A stretch of DNA of 64,000 nucleotides. Origin: JBCCIM01 sp965263205. GTDB lineage: Bacteria > Bacteroidota > Rhodothermia > Rhodothermales > JAHQVL01. The DNA lies in the NCBI GenBank assembly GCA_965263205.1, contig CBDHHF010000035.1:124001-188000 (forward strand), given 5' to 3'. A program made the translations under genes and the position numbers. Shown here one piece after another: positions 26,542-35,590 of this stretch. The notes below the pieces were generated by a model. The model saw only the letters and a program-made list of their open reading frames with translations, did not search any database and had not been told where the DNA came from. Position 1 is the stretch's first letter. Each line of letters starts with the position of its first letter.

Positions 26542-29412
26542 ATGGACGAAAAAGACGAACTAGTAAAGGAGTTTTTAATTGAAAGCTTCGAATATCTGGA
26601 CTCTCTGGACGAGGACCTGCTTACGTTAGAGCAAGATGCTTCTGATCCGGATCTGCTTGCTCGCATTTTTCGTGCGCTCCACACGATTAAGGGTACGGGA
26701 GGATTCCTGGACTTCGACAACCTGGTAGGTGTTGCGCACGCCGGCGAAAGCTTGCTCGACTGCCTCCGTAAAGGTACCGTCGAGTCAACTGATGAAATTT
26801 CAAGCTCCCTGTTCGACCTTGTAGATGCTATTCGTGAGGTACTGCAGGCCATCGAAGAAACAGGACGCGACGGGGAAAACAAATATGCTGAACTTGTTGC
26901 GACACTGACCAGCCTGCAGGGTAAACCCGTTGGCAAAGCAATCAATGCTGACACGGTGGCGCCAGCCGATGCGGTTAATATTCCAGCACCTGCTAAACCA
27001 GTGCCTGAGCCTGAAAAACCAGCCCAAAGCAAAGAAGAACCTGCTGAAGAAGACGATGGCTTTGGTGGCTACATCAACCAGATGAATCGCTCGCTCAACA
27101 CGATTGAGCAGAACCTGGTCGACATGCAGATTCATCCCCTCGATGGCGCACGGATCGAAGAAATCCTCAACACATCAAAGCGGATCGTTGGCTCAAGTAG
27201 TATCATGGGCTACCGGAAGCTCATCTCTGTCGTCATTTCTGTCAGGGAGCAGCTGAATAACGTGATGAATGGCGAAATTACCATGTCAGAAGAGCTGAAA
27301 GAGCTCTTGTTCGCCCACGTGGATGCAGCCCGAAAGTACGTAGACATCATCAAGCGTACAGAAGCAGAAGGAAGCGACGCCTACCTCGACGTGATCGAAC
27401 AATGCAAAGAGGAGCGTAAAAATAAAGCAGCAGCTGAACCGGCACCAGAAGCTACACCCTCGCCAGAAGCACCGGCAACCGCAGAGGGCACTGCAGAGGG
27501 CACTGCAGAAGGCACTGCAGAAGCCAATGCAGAAGGAACTGCAACCGACTCCGAAACAAAAGCCGCAGAAGCTTCACCAGACAAAGCACCTGCACCCAAA
27601 GCGACTGCACCCAAAGCTGCTGAATCAAAACCAGCGGAAGCCAGCAAGTCGGCACCTGCCGGCAGCAAATCGAGCAAAGGACGCTCTAGCGATGCCAGTA
27701 AGCGTAGCCTCGCTGACAACAATATCCGAGTTAATGTCGAATTGCTCGACGCCCTGATGAACCTGGTAGGCGAGCTTGTGCTGACGCGCAACCAGATTTT
27801 ACAGTTCATCTCCCAGGGCACCAATCCCGCGTTAGCCAATTCTGCACAGAACCTGGACCTGATTACAACAGAGTTGCAGGAAGGGGTCATGAAAACCCGT
27901 ATGCAAACGATTGGGACCATCTGGAAGAAATTCCCGCGTGTTGTGCGCGACCTTGCAAAACTCTGTAATAAAGAGGCCAAGGTCGAGATGGAAGGGGAAG
28001 ACACAGAGCTGGATAAAACCATTATCGAGGCAATCAAAGATCCCCTTACGCACCTGATCAGAAACTCTGTAGATCACGGCATTGAAAAGCCGGAAGACCG
28101 CGTCAAACTGGGCAAAACACCCGAAGGCCACTTGCAATTGCGTGCCTTCCACGAGGGTGGTCACGTCAACATCGAAATTGCAGACGACGGCGCCGGCATC
28201 GATCCTGAGAAAATTAAAAAGAAGGCGATCGACAACGGGACCATTTCCCAGGCGGAAGCAACCCGCATGTCCGATCGTGAAATTCTGCACCTGATTTTCC
28301 GTTCTGGTCTCTCAACGGCAAAAGAAGTCAGCAACATTTCCGGTCGCGGCGTGGGCATGGACGTTGTAAAAACGTACATCGAGCGTATTGGCGGTACGGT
28401 TGACATCAGCAGCAAGCTGGGACACGGTACAACGATCAAAATCAAGATTCCGCTGACCCTGGCAATTATTCCAGCGCTGATTGTAAAAGTGTGTGGTGAG
28501 CGCTTTGCGCTACCCCAGGTGAACCTGCTCGAACTGGTTCGGCTAGAAGGCGAACAGATCCAGACCGAGATCGAAATGATTCACGAAACGCCTGTGCACA
28601 GGTTGCGCGGCAAACTGTTGCCGCTGGTGTATCTCGACAAGGTGTTGGGCCTGACTGACACGGCCTTACATGAGAATGCAGCAGACGATCTTTCGGTCAT
28701 CAACATCGTGGTCCTGCAGGCTGAAGATCAGCCGTTTGGCCTCGTGGTAAATGAGGTTGTTGACACAGGTGAGGTGGTTGTAAAGCCGCTCAGCAAGCTC
28801 CTGAAACACGTTTCAACGTATGCCGGCGCAACCATTATGGGTGACGGTAAAATTGCGTTGATCCTCGACGTAGCCGGCCTGGCAAGAAAAGGTGGCGTGA
28901 TGTCGCAGGGCGAGCATCTGCGCGCGATGTCAGAGTCTGTGATGAATTCCGATCATCTCAAACGCACAACGCTGCTCCTCGCACGGATCAACGAAAACCG
29001 ACAAATTGCCATTCCTTTATCCATGATTTCGAGGCTGGAAGAAATAGACGCCAGCTCAATCGAAAAAACAGGCAACCAGGAAATTGTGCAGTACCGTGGC
29101 CACCTCATGCCGCTCATCCGACTTGCCAGTGTGTTAAACCTCCCCCTTTCAGGTTCGGAAAGGCAAAAAGAACAACTCCAGGTGGTTGTCTGCACCAAGA
29201 ATAATGTCAATGTCGGCATGTTGGTCGATGAAATTGTGGACATCGTCGAAGAACACGTTGAAGTGCAAGACCGACACGGCTTTGTCAAAAGCGTTTCGAT
29301 TATCCAGAACAAAGCAACCGATTTCCTGAGTGTTGAAGAGATCCTTGACACGGTTGAAACGGGAATCTTCGAACTGGAAGACAAATCCTCTTATGAAACC
29401 TCATTAATCTAG
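26542..29412 (+). CDS. cheA: Chemotaxis histidine kinase CheA with two CheW-like domains
   Basis: The 956-residue kinase has an Hpt domain with phospho-histidine H47 (RALHTIKGTGGF). A second Hpt-like helical bundle at ~176-290 has no such His. An Ala/Glu/Pro linker at ~295-385 contains tandem AEGT repeats. The dimerisation helices (~393, NVELLDALMNLVGELVLTRNQ in two parts: NVELLDALMNL and VGELVLTRNQ) and the ATPase domain (N-box HLIRNSVDHG at ~503; GRGVGMDVV) follow. A CheW-like P5 domain lies at ~640-770, and a second CheW-like domain at ~805-945 (INENRQIAIPLSMISRLEE). It phosphorylates CheY and CheB on receptor input. cheW follows after 3 bases. Confidence 0.94.
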   Translation: MDEKDELVKEFLIESFEYLDSLDEDLLTLEQDASDPDLLARIFRALHTIKGTGGFLDFDNLVGVAHAGESLLDCLRKGTVESTDEISSSLFDLVDAIREVLQAIEETGRDGENKYAELVATLTSLQGKPVGKAINADTVAPADAVNIPAPAKPVPEPEKPAQSKEEPAEEDDGFGGYINQMNRSLNTIEQNLVDMQIHPLDGARIEEILNTSKRIVGSSSIMGYRKLISVVISVREQLNNVMNGEITMSEELKELLFAHVDAARKYVDIIKRTEAEGSDAYLDVIEQCKEERKNKAAAEPAPEATPSPEAPATAEGTAEGTAEGTAEANAEGTATDSETKAAEASPDKAPAPKATAPKAAESKPAEASKSAPAGSKSSKGRSSDASKRSLADNNIRVNVELLDALMNLVGELVLTRNQILQFISQGTNPALANSAQNLDLITTELQEGVMKTRMQTIGTIWKKFPRVVRDLAKLCNKEAKVEMEGEDTELDKTIIEAIKDPLTHLIRNSVDHGIEKPEDRVKLGKTPEGHLQLRAFHEGGHVNIEIADDGAGIDPEKIKKKAIDNGTISQAEATRMSDREILHLIFRSGLSTAKEVSNISGRGVGMDVVKTYIERIGGTVDISSKLGHGTTIKIKIPLTLAIIPALIVKVCGERFALPQVNLLELVRLEGEQIQTEIEMIHETPVHRLRGKLLPLVYLDKVLGLTDTALHENAADDLSVINIVVLQAEDQPFGLVVNEVVDTGEVVVKPLSKLLKHVSTYAGATIMGDGKIALILDVAGLARKGGVMSQGEHLRAMSESVMNSDHLKRTTLLLARINENRQIAIPLSMISRLEEIDASSIEKTGNQEIVQYRGHLMPLIRLASVLNLPLSGSERQKEQLQVVVCTKNNVNVGMLVDEIVDIVEEHVEVQDRHGFVKSVSIIQNKATDFLSVEEILDTVETGIFELEDKSSYETSLI
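27481..27540 (+). repeat. Five tandem 12-bp units inside cheA
   Basis: Five copies of GCAGARGGCACT (the fourth diverged) encode an AEGT-type repeat in the linker between the Hpt region and the dimerisation domain. The unit is a multiple of three, so changes in copy number would only lengthen or shorten the linker. Confidence 0.85.
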
Positions 29413-29415
29413 GTC

Positions 29416-29883
29416 ATGGAGCATCAAAAACAATTCTGCACCTTCCATTTGAACAACCTGCTGTTTGGCATTGACGTGCTAACGGTACAGGAGATCATTT
29501 TGCCCCAGGAAATGACCCAGGTCCCGCTAGCGAAACACGCTGTGCGCGGCCTGATCAACCTGCGGGGTCAGGTTGTTACGGCCATTGACTTGCGTAAATG
29601 GCTTGAATTCGAACCTGTTGCAGGAGACCGGGCATCAATGAATGTTGTGATCCGGGCTGAAGACGACATTTTAAGTTTTCTCGTCGATGACATCGGCGAT
29701 GTTGTCGAGCCACATGAAAGCACCTTTGAACAATCGCCGGAAACGCTTAGCGAGAATATCCGAGAACTGATCAATGGTGTCTACAAGCTGCCAAAACAGC
29801 TACTTCTGGTCATGGATATTGAAAGAACGTTCGAACTGTTTTCCGAACGGTTTAATAATCGGCCAATTTTGACGATGGAATAA
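29416..29883 (+). CDS. cheW: Chemotaxis coupling protein CheW
   Basis: This 155-residue single CheW domain starts FCTFHLNNLLFGIDVLTVQEI and contains the conserved VRGLINLRGQVVTAIDLR core. It links receptors to CheA in the signalling array. The gene begins 3 bases after the cheA stop and ends 6 bases before the receptor gene, so the three are translated from one transcript. Confidence 0.93.
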   Translation: MEHQKQFCTFHLNNLLFGIDVLTVQEIILPQEMTQVPLAKHAVRGLINLRGQVVTAIDLRKWLEFEPVAGDRASMNVVIRAEDDILSFLVDDIGDVVEPHESTFEQSPETLSENIRELINGVYKLPKQLLLVMDIERTFELFSERFNNRPILTME

Positions 29884-29889
29884 ATGTAG

Positions 29890-31980
29890 ATGATTAACAG
29901 GACCGGTGTATACGGTCCAGCGCCTAATCCGTACGATACTATGCAAACCTTGGAATACATGAGAGAGTCCGTCTCTTCGAGCTCAAGTGCTGTCCGACCT
30001 AACGGCAGTTTTACGGGTCAATCAGAATCGCAGATTCAGAAACTCGACATTGATGATTTTAACCTGCCGTTTCGCCGGGAATTTATGCGTCTTGGCGACG
30101 ATCAGCAGAAGCTACTCGAAGACCTGATTCCGTGGATCAAAGAACATGCAGCGGATATCGCGCATGATTTCTACGAGTGGCAGTTTGAATTTAGCCGGAC
30201 GGCCGACTTCTTCGAAGGCATGTCGAAGGCTAAAAATATCTCCATGAGCCAGCTCCGCAGACATCTCGAAGGCGCCCAGACCAAGTACCTCATTGCTTGC
30301 TTCCAAGGGGCAAGGCAAAATTGGGGACTGGACTACTTTGAAAGCCGGCTGCATATCGGTGCTGTACACGACCGAATTGACCTTCCCCTGAAATGGTACA
30401 TTGGATCGTACTCAGAATTCATGACGCTGACGAGAAAGAAACTCCTCAGCTCCTTTGAAGACCGGGATTATGTTGATCGTGTCTTTGATGCTGTGACACG
30501 TGTCTTTTTGCTGGATATCCAGGCCGTAGCTGATTCATTCTTGCTGAACACCATTGAGCGCCTGGGCATTGATTTCAAATTCATCACAACAGACCGCAAC
30601 AGCGACCGTACGGAGCATCTGGCACTCGTAAAAAAACAGCAGGAGCAAATTAACCTCCGCAATGCTGATTATGCAGGCCAGCTTGCCGCCATTAGCAAAT
30701 CGCAGGCGGTAATTGAATTCGACCTGGACGGCAACATCCTTTTCGCAAACGATAATTTCTTAAATGCGGTCGGCTATACCTTGCAGGAAGTACAAGGGCA
30801 GCATCACCGAATTTTTGTCGATCCAGAATATGGTCGTAGCGCGGAATACATGGCATTCTGGCAGAAGTTGAAAAGTGGGCAATACCACAGCGGCGAATTC
30901 CAGCGTTACTCTAAAACCGGCGCCTCTATCTGGATCCAGGCATCGTACAATCCAATTTGTGACCCGAACGGTGTCCCCTTCAAAGTGGTCAAGTACGCTT
31001 CAGACATTACCAAAGAAGTAGAAGCCAAAATACACCTGGAGAAGAGTGTTGAAACGATTCTTCATGTGGTTGACCAGGCATCACACGGTGATCTTACCGT
31101 TGACATTGACATTGTAGGTGACGATGCAATAGGACAGATGGCGACTGGGTTGAAGCATTTCCTCGACAACTTGAAAGAAACGATCGCAAAAATTGATGAC
31201 AGCGCGCAAATGCTGTCGGCCGCTTCAGAGGAACTCTCTGCTGTCAGTAATAAAATGGGCAGCAACGCCAATGAAACGTCTTCCGAGGCAAACCATGTGG
31301 CCCTGTCCGCTGAAGAAGTAAGCAGCAATATCCAAACGGTTGCTGCCGGTGCGGAAGAGATGACGGCGAGCATTAAGTCTGTAGCCAGCAGCGCAGACGA
31401 AGCATCCAAAGTGGCCAACGAAGCAGTAGCTGCCGCCGAGCAGACGAACCTTACGGTTACCAAGCTGGGTGAAAGCAGTATGGAGATTGGCAAGGTAATC
31501 AAAGTGATTACATCGATTGCCCAGCAGACCAACTTGCTCGCCCTTAACGCGACCATCGAGGCTGCTCGTGCCGGAGAAGCCGGCAAAGGCTTCGCCGTTG
31601 TTGCAAACGAGGTTAAAGAGCTTGCTAAACAAACCGCCCAGGCAACGGAAGAGATCAGTCAGAAGATTGAAGCCATTCAGTCAGACACCACGGGCGCTGT
31701 ACAGGCCATTAGTCACATCAGCGACATCATTGGCCAGATCAACGAATTCCAGGGTTCGATTGCTACCGCGGTAGAAGAGCAGTCCAGCACAACCTCTGAA
31801 ATTGCCAGGAACGTACACGAAGCAGCCAAAGGCAGTACCGAAATTGCTGAAAACATTTCGAAAGTGGCCATGGCAGCAGAAAGTACCTCCAGTGGTGCCA
31901 CGGATACACAGCGGGCTACTACAGAACTGGCCCAAATGGCAAGCACGTTGCAGAGCATCGTTGCACAGTTCAAGTACTAG
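29890..31980 (+). CDS. Globin-coupled methyl-accepting chemoreceptor (globin-PAS-MCP)
   Basis: This 696-residue soluble receptor has no membrane helix. Residues ~50-225 form a protoglobin sensor (HemAT type). The family pattern VHDRIDLPLKWYIGSY places H160 as the probable proximal heme ligand. A PAS domain follows at ~268-380 (VIEFDLDGNILFANDNF, GEFQRYSKTGASIWI), then a HAMP-like stretch at ~385-440 and a signalling domain whose hairpin tip reads IAQQTNLLALNATIEAARAG. The expected signal is O2 or another heme gas, with redox or a second ligand through PAS. It is encoded between cheW and cheB, so it is probably the main input of this array. The exact start may be the Met at residue 18. Confidence 0.92.
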   Translation: MINRTGVYGPAPNPYDTMQTLEYMRESVSSSSSAVRPNGSFTGQSESQIQKLDIDDFNLPFRREFMRLGDDQQKLLEDLIPWIKEHAADIAHDFYEWQFEFSRTADFFEGMSKAKNISMSQLRRHLEGAQTKYLIACFQGARQNWGLDYFESRLHIGAVHDRIDLPLKWYIGSYSEFMTLTRKKLLSSFEDRDYVDRVFDAVTRVFLLDIQAVADSFLLNTIERLGIDFKFITTDRNSDRTEHLALVKKQQEQINLRNADYAGQLAAISKSQAVIEFDLDGNILFANDNFLNAVGYTLQEVQGQHHRIFVDPEYGRSAEYMAFWQKLKSGQYHSGEFQRYSKTGASIWIQASYNPICDPNGVPFKVVKYASDITKEVEAKIHLEKSVETILHVVDQASHGDLTVDIDIVGDDAIGQMATGLKHFLDNLKETIAKIDDSAQMLSAASEELSAVSNKMGSNANETSSEANHVALSAEEVSSNIQTVAAGAEEMTASIKSVASSADEASKVANEAVAAAEQTNLTVTKLGESSMEIGKVIKVITSIAQQTNLLALNATIEAARAGEAGKGFAVVANEVKELAKQTAQATEEISQKIEAIQSDTTGAVQAISHISDIIGQINEFQGSIATAVEEQSSTTSEIARNVHEAAKGSTEIAENISKVAMAAESTSSGATDTQRATTELAQMASTLQSIVAQFKY

Positions 31981-31991
31981 ACCCGGAGAAG

Positions 31992-32030
31992 GATACAGCA
32001 TCTGCCGAACTAAACGGCAGATGCTGTATC
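31992..32030 (+). other. Perfect 16-bp hairpin between mcp and cheB, no T tract
   Basis: GATACAGCATCTGCCG pairs exactly with CGGCAGATGCTGTATC around the 7-base loop AACTAAA, 11 bases after the receptor stop. No U run follows on either strand. It may stabilise the upstream mRNA or reduce read-through into cheB rather than act as a full terminator. Confidence 0.7.
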
Positions 32031-32130
32031 AATCCCCTTCCAGTGCATGGTCACACGTAGACCCCCACCTACGCCATGCATTGCATAATGTCCGCAGATT
32101 GTCTTCAACCACCGAAAACGCACAATCCGC

Positions 32131-33201
32131 ATGATTCGGATTCTCATCATTGATGGCTCAGTCGTTGCGCGGCGCATGATATCAAGCACGCTCGAAGAGG
32201 ACGGCTCTTTCCGTGTACTTGGTACCGCCCCCGATTACAAAACTGGCCTGAGAAAAATTAATCAGCTCCAGCCTGATATTGTGCTGCTGGATCCTTACCT
32301 CTCGGAAAACGAGGATTTCTCGGGACTGCACGAAATGCGAGAAGAGTATCCGCACGTGCCGATTGTTTTGTTTACCGATCCTGCACAGGCTAACCGGGCT
32401 CGCATCCATGCGCGCAAGCTTAGTCGCACCCATTTGATCGAAAAACCAAGTGGCGGCTCCAATCTTCAAGAGCGTAAAATGCTACTTGCATCTACGCTCG
32501 TGTCCGCAATACGCGAGCAGATGGCCAGCACTGAGCACCACGCAAAGCCCCCCCCTGCCAGAACGGTTCAGAAGAGTCATTCGGCTTCACGGATTCATCG
32601 CATTGATGTCGTGGCCATTGGCGTTTCTACAGGTGGACCGGCAGCGCTCGCGAGGCTTATGCCTACGCTCCCAAAGAATTTACCCGTTCCTATTGTGATC
32701 GTGCAACATATGCCGGCGCACTTCACAAGCAAACTGGCCAAACGACTCAACGACGCATCGCAAATCCCAATTTACGAGGGTGCAGCAGGAGACGAGTTGA
32801 GAGCCGGCGCAGCATGGTTGGCCCCCGGTGGCTACCACATGGTTGTGGTTAGAGACATAAACGGTGTGCGCCTTGACTTAAACCTGGACCCGCCAGAAGA
32901 AGGATGTCGCCCAGCTGTGGATGTAATGTTCAGATCTGTAGCAGACGTATATGGCCCCAACGTATTGGCCGTAATCCTCACCGGTATGGGTAAAGATGGT
33001 CTGGAAGGGAGCAAAACAATCCTGAAAGCAGGCGGTCGCCTACTCGCCCAGGATAAAGAAAGCTCCGTTATATGGGGCATGCCCGGTGCCGTAACCAAAG
33101 CCGGATTACCCGAAAAAGTTGCACCCCTAGACCAGCTCGGCTTTGAAATCGTCAGCCGGGTTAAAGCCACACAATCATTATCATTAGCGAATCGTATTTG
33201 A
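32131..33201 (+). CDS. cheB: Chemotaxis glutamate methylesterase CheB
   Basis: This 356-residue protein has an N-terminal receiver (~1-120) and a C-terminal methylesterase (~155-345). The catalytic triad is visible: S166 (IGVSTGGPAAL), H193 (IVQHMPAHFT) and D289 (GMGKDGLEGS). The enzyme removes methyl groups from receptor glutamates and can deamidate glutamines. The receiver is unusual: the usual acidic pair reads D8-G9 (LIIDGSVVARR), and the acceptor Asp is followed by Pro (VLLDPYL). This may weaken Mg binding and phosphorylation. cheR follows 4 bases later, so adaptation enzymes are co-translated. Confidence 0.93.
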   Translation: MIRILIIDGSVVARRMISSTLEEDGSFRVLGTAPDYKTGLRKINQLQPDIVLLDPYLSENEDFSGLHEMREEYPHVPIVLFTDPAQANRARIHARKLSRTHLIEKPSGGSNLQERKMLLASTLVSAIREQMASTEHHAKPPPARTVQKSHSASRIHRIDVVAIGVSTGGPAALARLMPTLPKNLPVPIVIVQHMPAHFTSKLAKRLNDASQIPIYEGAAGDELRAGAAWLAPGGYHMVVVRDINGVRLDLNLDPPEEGCRPAVDVMFRSVADVYGPNVLAVILTGMGKDGLEGSKTILKAGGRLLAQDKESSVIWGMPGAVTKAGLPEKVAPLDQLGFEIVSRVKATQSLSLANRI

Positions 33202-33205
33202 CATC

Positions 33206-34042
33206 ATGAGAACGCAAGACTTCGTTTTTTTCCGTGATTTGGTGGAAAAACATTCAGGCATCGCGCTGTCAGAGGAAAAATTATATTTGATCGAAGCGCG
33301 CCTGAAACCCGTTTTAGCCGATCACAACCTGAACTCCATCGATGACATGCTCATGCAGTTACGCTGGAAACGGAATCAACAGTTGATTGATGATGTTGTC
33401 CAGAGCATGACAACCAACGAAACATTCTTCTTTCGTGATGGTGCCCCATTCGATGCCCTGCGCGAAACGGTACTCCCAGAGTTCCAGCGCCGTAGAGCCG
33501 CCACGCGTACGCTGAACATCTGGAGCGCAGCCTGCTCAAGCGGCCAGGAGGCATACAGCATTGCCATGATCATCCGCGAATATTTCCCGGTGATGCACAA
33601 CTGGCAAATCAACATTCTGGCAACCGATCTATCAGAAGAAGTTGTTGAAAAAGGCCGGCAAGGGCTCTACAACCAGTTCGAGGTGGGTCGCGGGCTCCCT
33701 AGCCAGTTGATGAAATATTTTGAACAGGAAGGCCGTTCCTGGCGTGTCAAAGAATCGATCCGTAAAATGGTGAAATTCCAAAAAGGGAATCTTGTGGAGC
33801 CCATCCCAAGCAACTACCCGCGTATGGACATCGTTTTTGTCAGAAATGTACTCATTTACTTCAATGCAGATGTCAAAGAGCGCATTCTGACGCAAATTGA
33901 GCAAACGCTCAAACCAGATGGCCTCGTATTCCTCGGCCAGTCGGAATCGATTTCGCAACTGAATGTGCCGTTGAAGCCGTATAACGTAGGCACAGCCCCC
34001 TGCTTCTGCTCTGTCAAACATCCAGATGCGATCCCTGCATAG
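33206..34042 (+). CDS. cheR: Chemotaxis methyltransferase CheR
   Basis: This 278-residue enzyme has the N-terminal helical domain (DFVFFRDLVEKHSGIALSEEK) and a SAM-binding methyltransferase domain with NIWSAACSSGQEAYSIAMI, MTTNETFFFRD and IVFVRNVLIYF. It adds methyl groups to receptor glutamates and opposes CheB. The length is normal for the family. It closes the operon and is followed by a strong bidirectional terminator. Confidence 0.94.
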   Translation: MRTQDFVFFRDLVEKHSGIALSEEKLYLIEARLKPVLADHNLNSIDDMLMQLRWKRNQQLIDDVVQSMTTNETFFFRDGAPFDALRETVLPEFQRRRAATRTLNIWSAACSSGQEAYSIAMIIREYFPVMHNWQINILATDLSEEVVEKGRQGLYNQFEVGRGLPSQLMKYFEQEGRSWRVKESIRKMVKFQKGNLVEPIPSNYPRMDIVFVRNVLIYFNADVKERILTQIEQTLKPDGLVFLGQSESISQLNVPLKPYNVGTAPCFCSVKHPDAIPA

Positions 34043-34066
34043 ACAGATGAGCAACAAGACCTATTG

Positions 34067-34104
34067 AAAAAGCCGGATTGGTTAACCACCGATCCGGCTT
34101 TTTT
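34067..34104. terminator. Bidirectional terminator after cheR
   Basis: A 12-bp perfect stem (AAAAAGCCGGAT with ATCCGGCTTTTT) around a 13-base loop carries a T6 run on the plus strand and A5 (T5 on the minus strand). It can end both cheR and the convergent oxidoreductase gene that stops at 34129. Confidence 0.88.
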
Positions 34105-34128
34105 ATAAGTCCACACAATGGCATCCTG

Positions 34129-35490
34129 TTACCCATCCAGCGAAGAGCGCACAGCAACGGGTTCAAGCGATGTGAGTTCTGTAATTTTGACCATCCGATT
34201 CTCTTTGATGCTCTGCCGGGCAGCAATCCCCACCAGGGTCGACATCGCCCCATCACGTAGCCCAGCAGATTGCCGGTATGGGTCAGGCGCATTGGGATTG
34301 ACAAAGATTTTGTCTTTGAGACGCGTGTCGCCGCCTCCATGACCGCCGCCGCCGTGCGGTACCTGAATCAACTGGGTATACCCAAAGTTGTCCGTCAACC
34401 GAAGCTCATCGTATGCTTCCATCGGCCATGGTTGGCGCTCCTGCACCCAGGCTTCGAGCCGGCCCCTGGTGCCGTTGAATGCAATCCGGTACCCTTCGTA
34501 AGGCGAATAGGTTGTACACGAATACGATACCTGCACGTCATTGGCGTACTTTATCTGCGCCCCCATTTTGTCGTAAATATCAATCTCCTCCGACCAAACG
34601 CACCCATCACGCAGGTAGCCATCATGGTGCTCATGATCTGTATACAGTTTGGTTAACGTCTCATTCTTGGTGATATCCCAGTAGAAGTCGCAAGATTGTT
34701 GATGTGGACAGCCCCGGCAGTTAGTATGCCGGAAGGCGTTGTTGTGGCCGTAGAATTCCAATCCGCCATGTGCAAAGACCTGTGTAGGCTCAGAGTCGAG
34801 CCACCAGTTCAACAAGTCAAAGTGATGGGCCGCTTTGTGCACCCATAAAGAGCCCCCAAACCGTTCTTTCCCGTGCCAACGCCGGAAATAGTCGGCACCG
34901 TGATACACATCGAGGTACCAATGGAAATCGACCGACGTCACGCGCCCAATCTCGCCATTCATCAGCAGCTCTTTCATCTTTTGCCGGTGTGGTGAATAGC
35001 GGTAATTGAAGGTCACCGTGAGATTCTGGCCCGTCTCGCTTTGTTTGTCGATAATGGCCTGACACTTCGCGGCATCGGTTGTCATCGGCTTCTCCGTGAT
35101 GACGTCGCACCCAAAGTCCATTGCCTTTACAATGAACTCATGGTGGGTTGCATCGACGGTAGTCACGATGACCATATCCGGCTTCCCTTCCCGGAGCATC
35201 AAATCAAAATCGCTGTACGTTTTGCAATCCACACCGATATAGGATTTGCCATACGCAAGCCGGCCCGGGTTATTGTCGCAAAGCCCTACAAACTCCACTT
35301 GATCACGGTAGTCACGCGCTACCGACCGCCCCCACATCGTCGTACCCCGGATGCCGGTCCCAACCAATGCCACTTTCATTTTTTCTTTGTTTGCACCAAA
35401 TGCAAAACCAGGTCCTACGGCCGTACCTGCTACGGCTGCACTGCTTGTTGCGAGAAACTCTCTTCGAGATACGTTTTTGTTGCCATCCAT
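34129..35490 (-). CDS. Tat-exported Gfo/Idh/MocA-family oxidoreductase with Cys cluster
   Basis: The 453-residue protein starts with a twin-arginine signal (SRREFLATSSAAVAGTAVG), so it should be folded in the cytoplasm and exported by Tat. The Rossmann motif VALVGTGIRG and the EKPMTTD motif are those of Gfo/Idh/MocA NAD(P)-dependent dehydrogenases, which often act on sugars or cyclitols. Residues ~255-275 have HTNCRGCPHQQSC, a compact Cys/His set that could bind a metal or Fe-S centre. The substrate cannot be told. It is transcribed alone; the neighbouring minus-strand aminotransferase ends 100 bases upstream of its start. Confidence 0.87.
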   Translation of the reverse strand: MDGNKNVSRREFLATSSAAVAGTAVGPGFAFGANKEKMKVALVGTGIRGTTMWGRSVARDYRDQVEFVGLCDNNPGRLAYGKSYIGVDCKTYSDFDLMLREGKPDMVIVTTVDATHHEFIVKAMDFGCDVITEKPMTTDAAKCQAIIDKQSETGQNLTVTFNYRYSPHRQKMKELLMNGEIGRVTSVDFHWYLDVYHGADYFRRWHGKERFGGSLWVHKAAHHFDLLNWWLDSEPTQVFAHGGLEFYGHNNAFRHTNCRGCPHQQSCDFYWDITKNETLTKLYTDHEHHDGYLRDGCVWSEEIDIYDKMGAQIKYANDVQVSYSCTTYSPYEGYRIAFNGTRGRLEAWVQERQPWPMEAYDELRLTDNFGYTQLIQVPHGGGGHGGGDTRLKDKIFVNPNAPDPYRQSAGLRDGAMSTLVGIAARQSIKENRMVKITELTSLEPVAVRSSLDG

Positions 35491-35590
35491 GGTGTATTTT
35501 GCATTTGGTTTAAGAATACAAGGTTACTCAGCTGCTGCACGAGCACGCAATTGTTCGTCAATATAAGCAAGATGTATTATCTTGTTTTAC

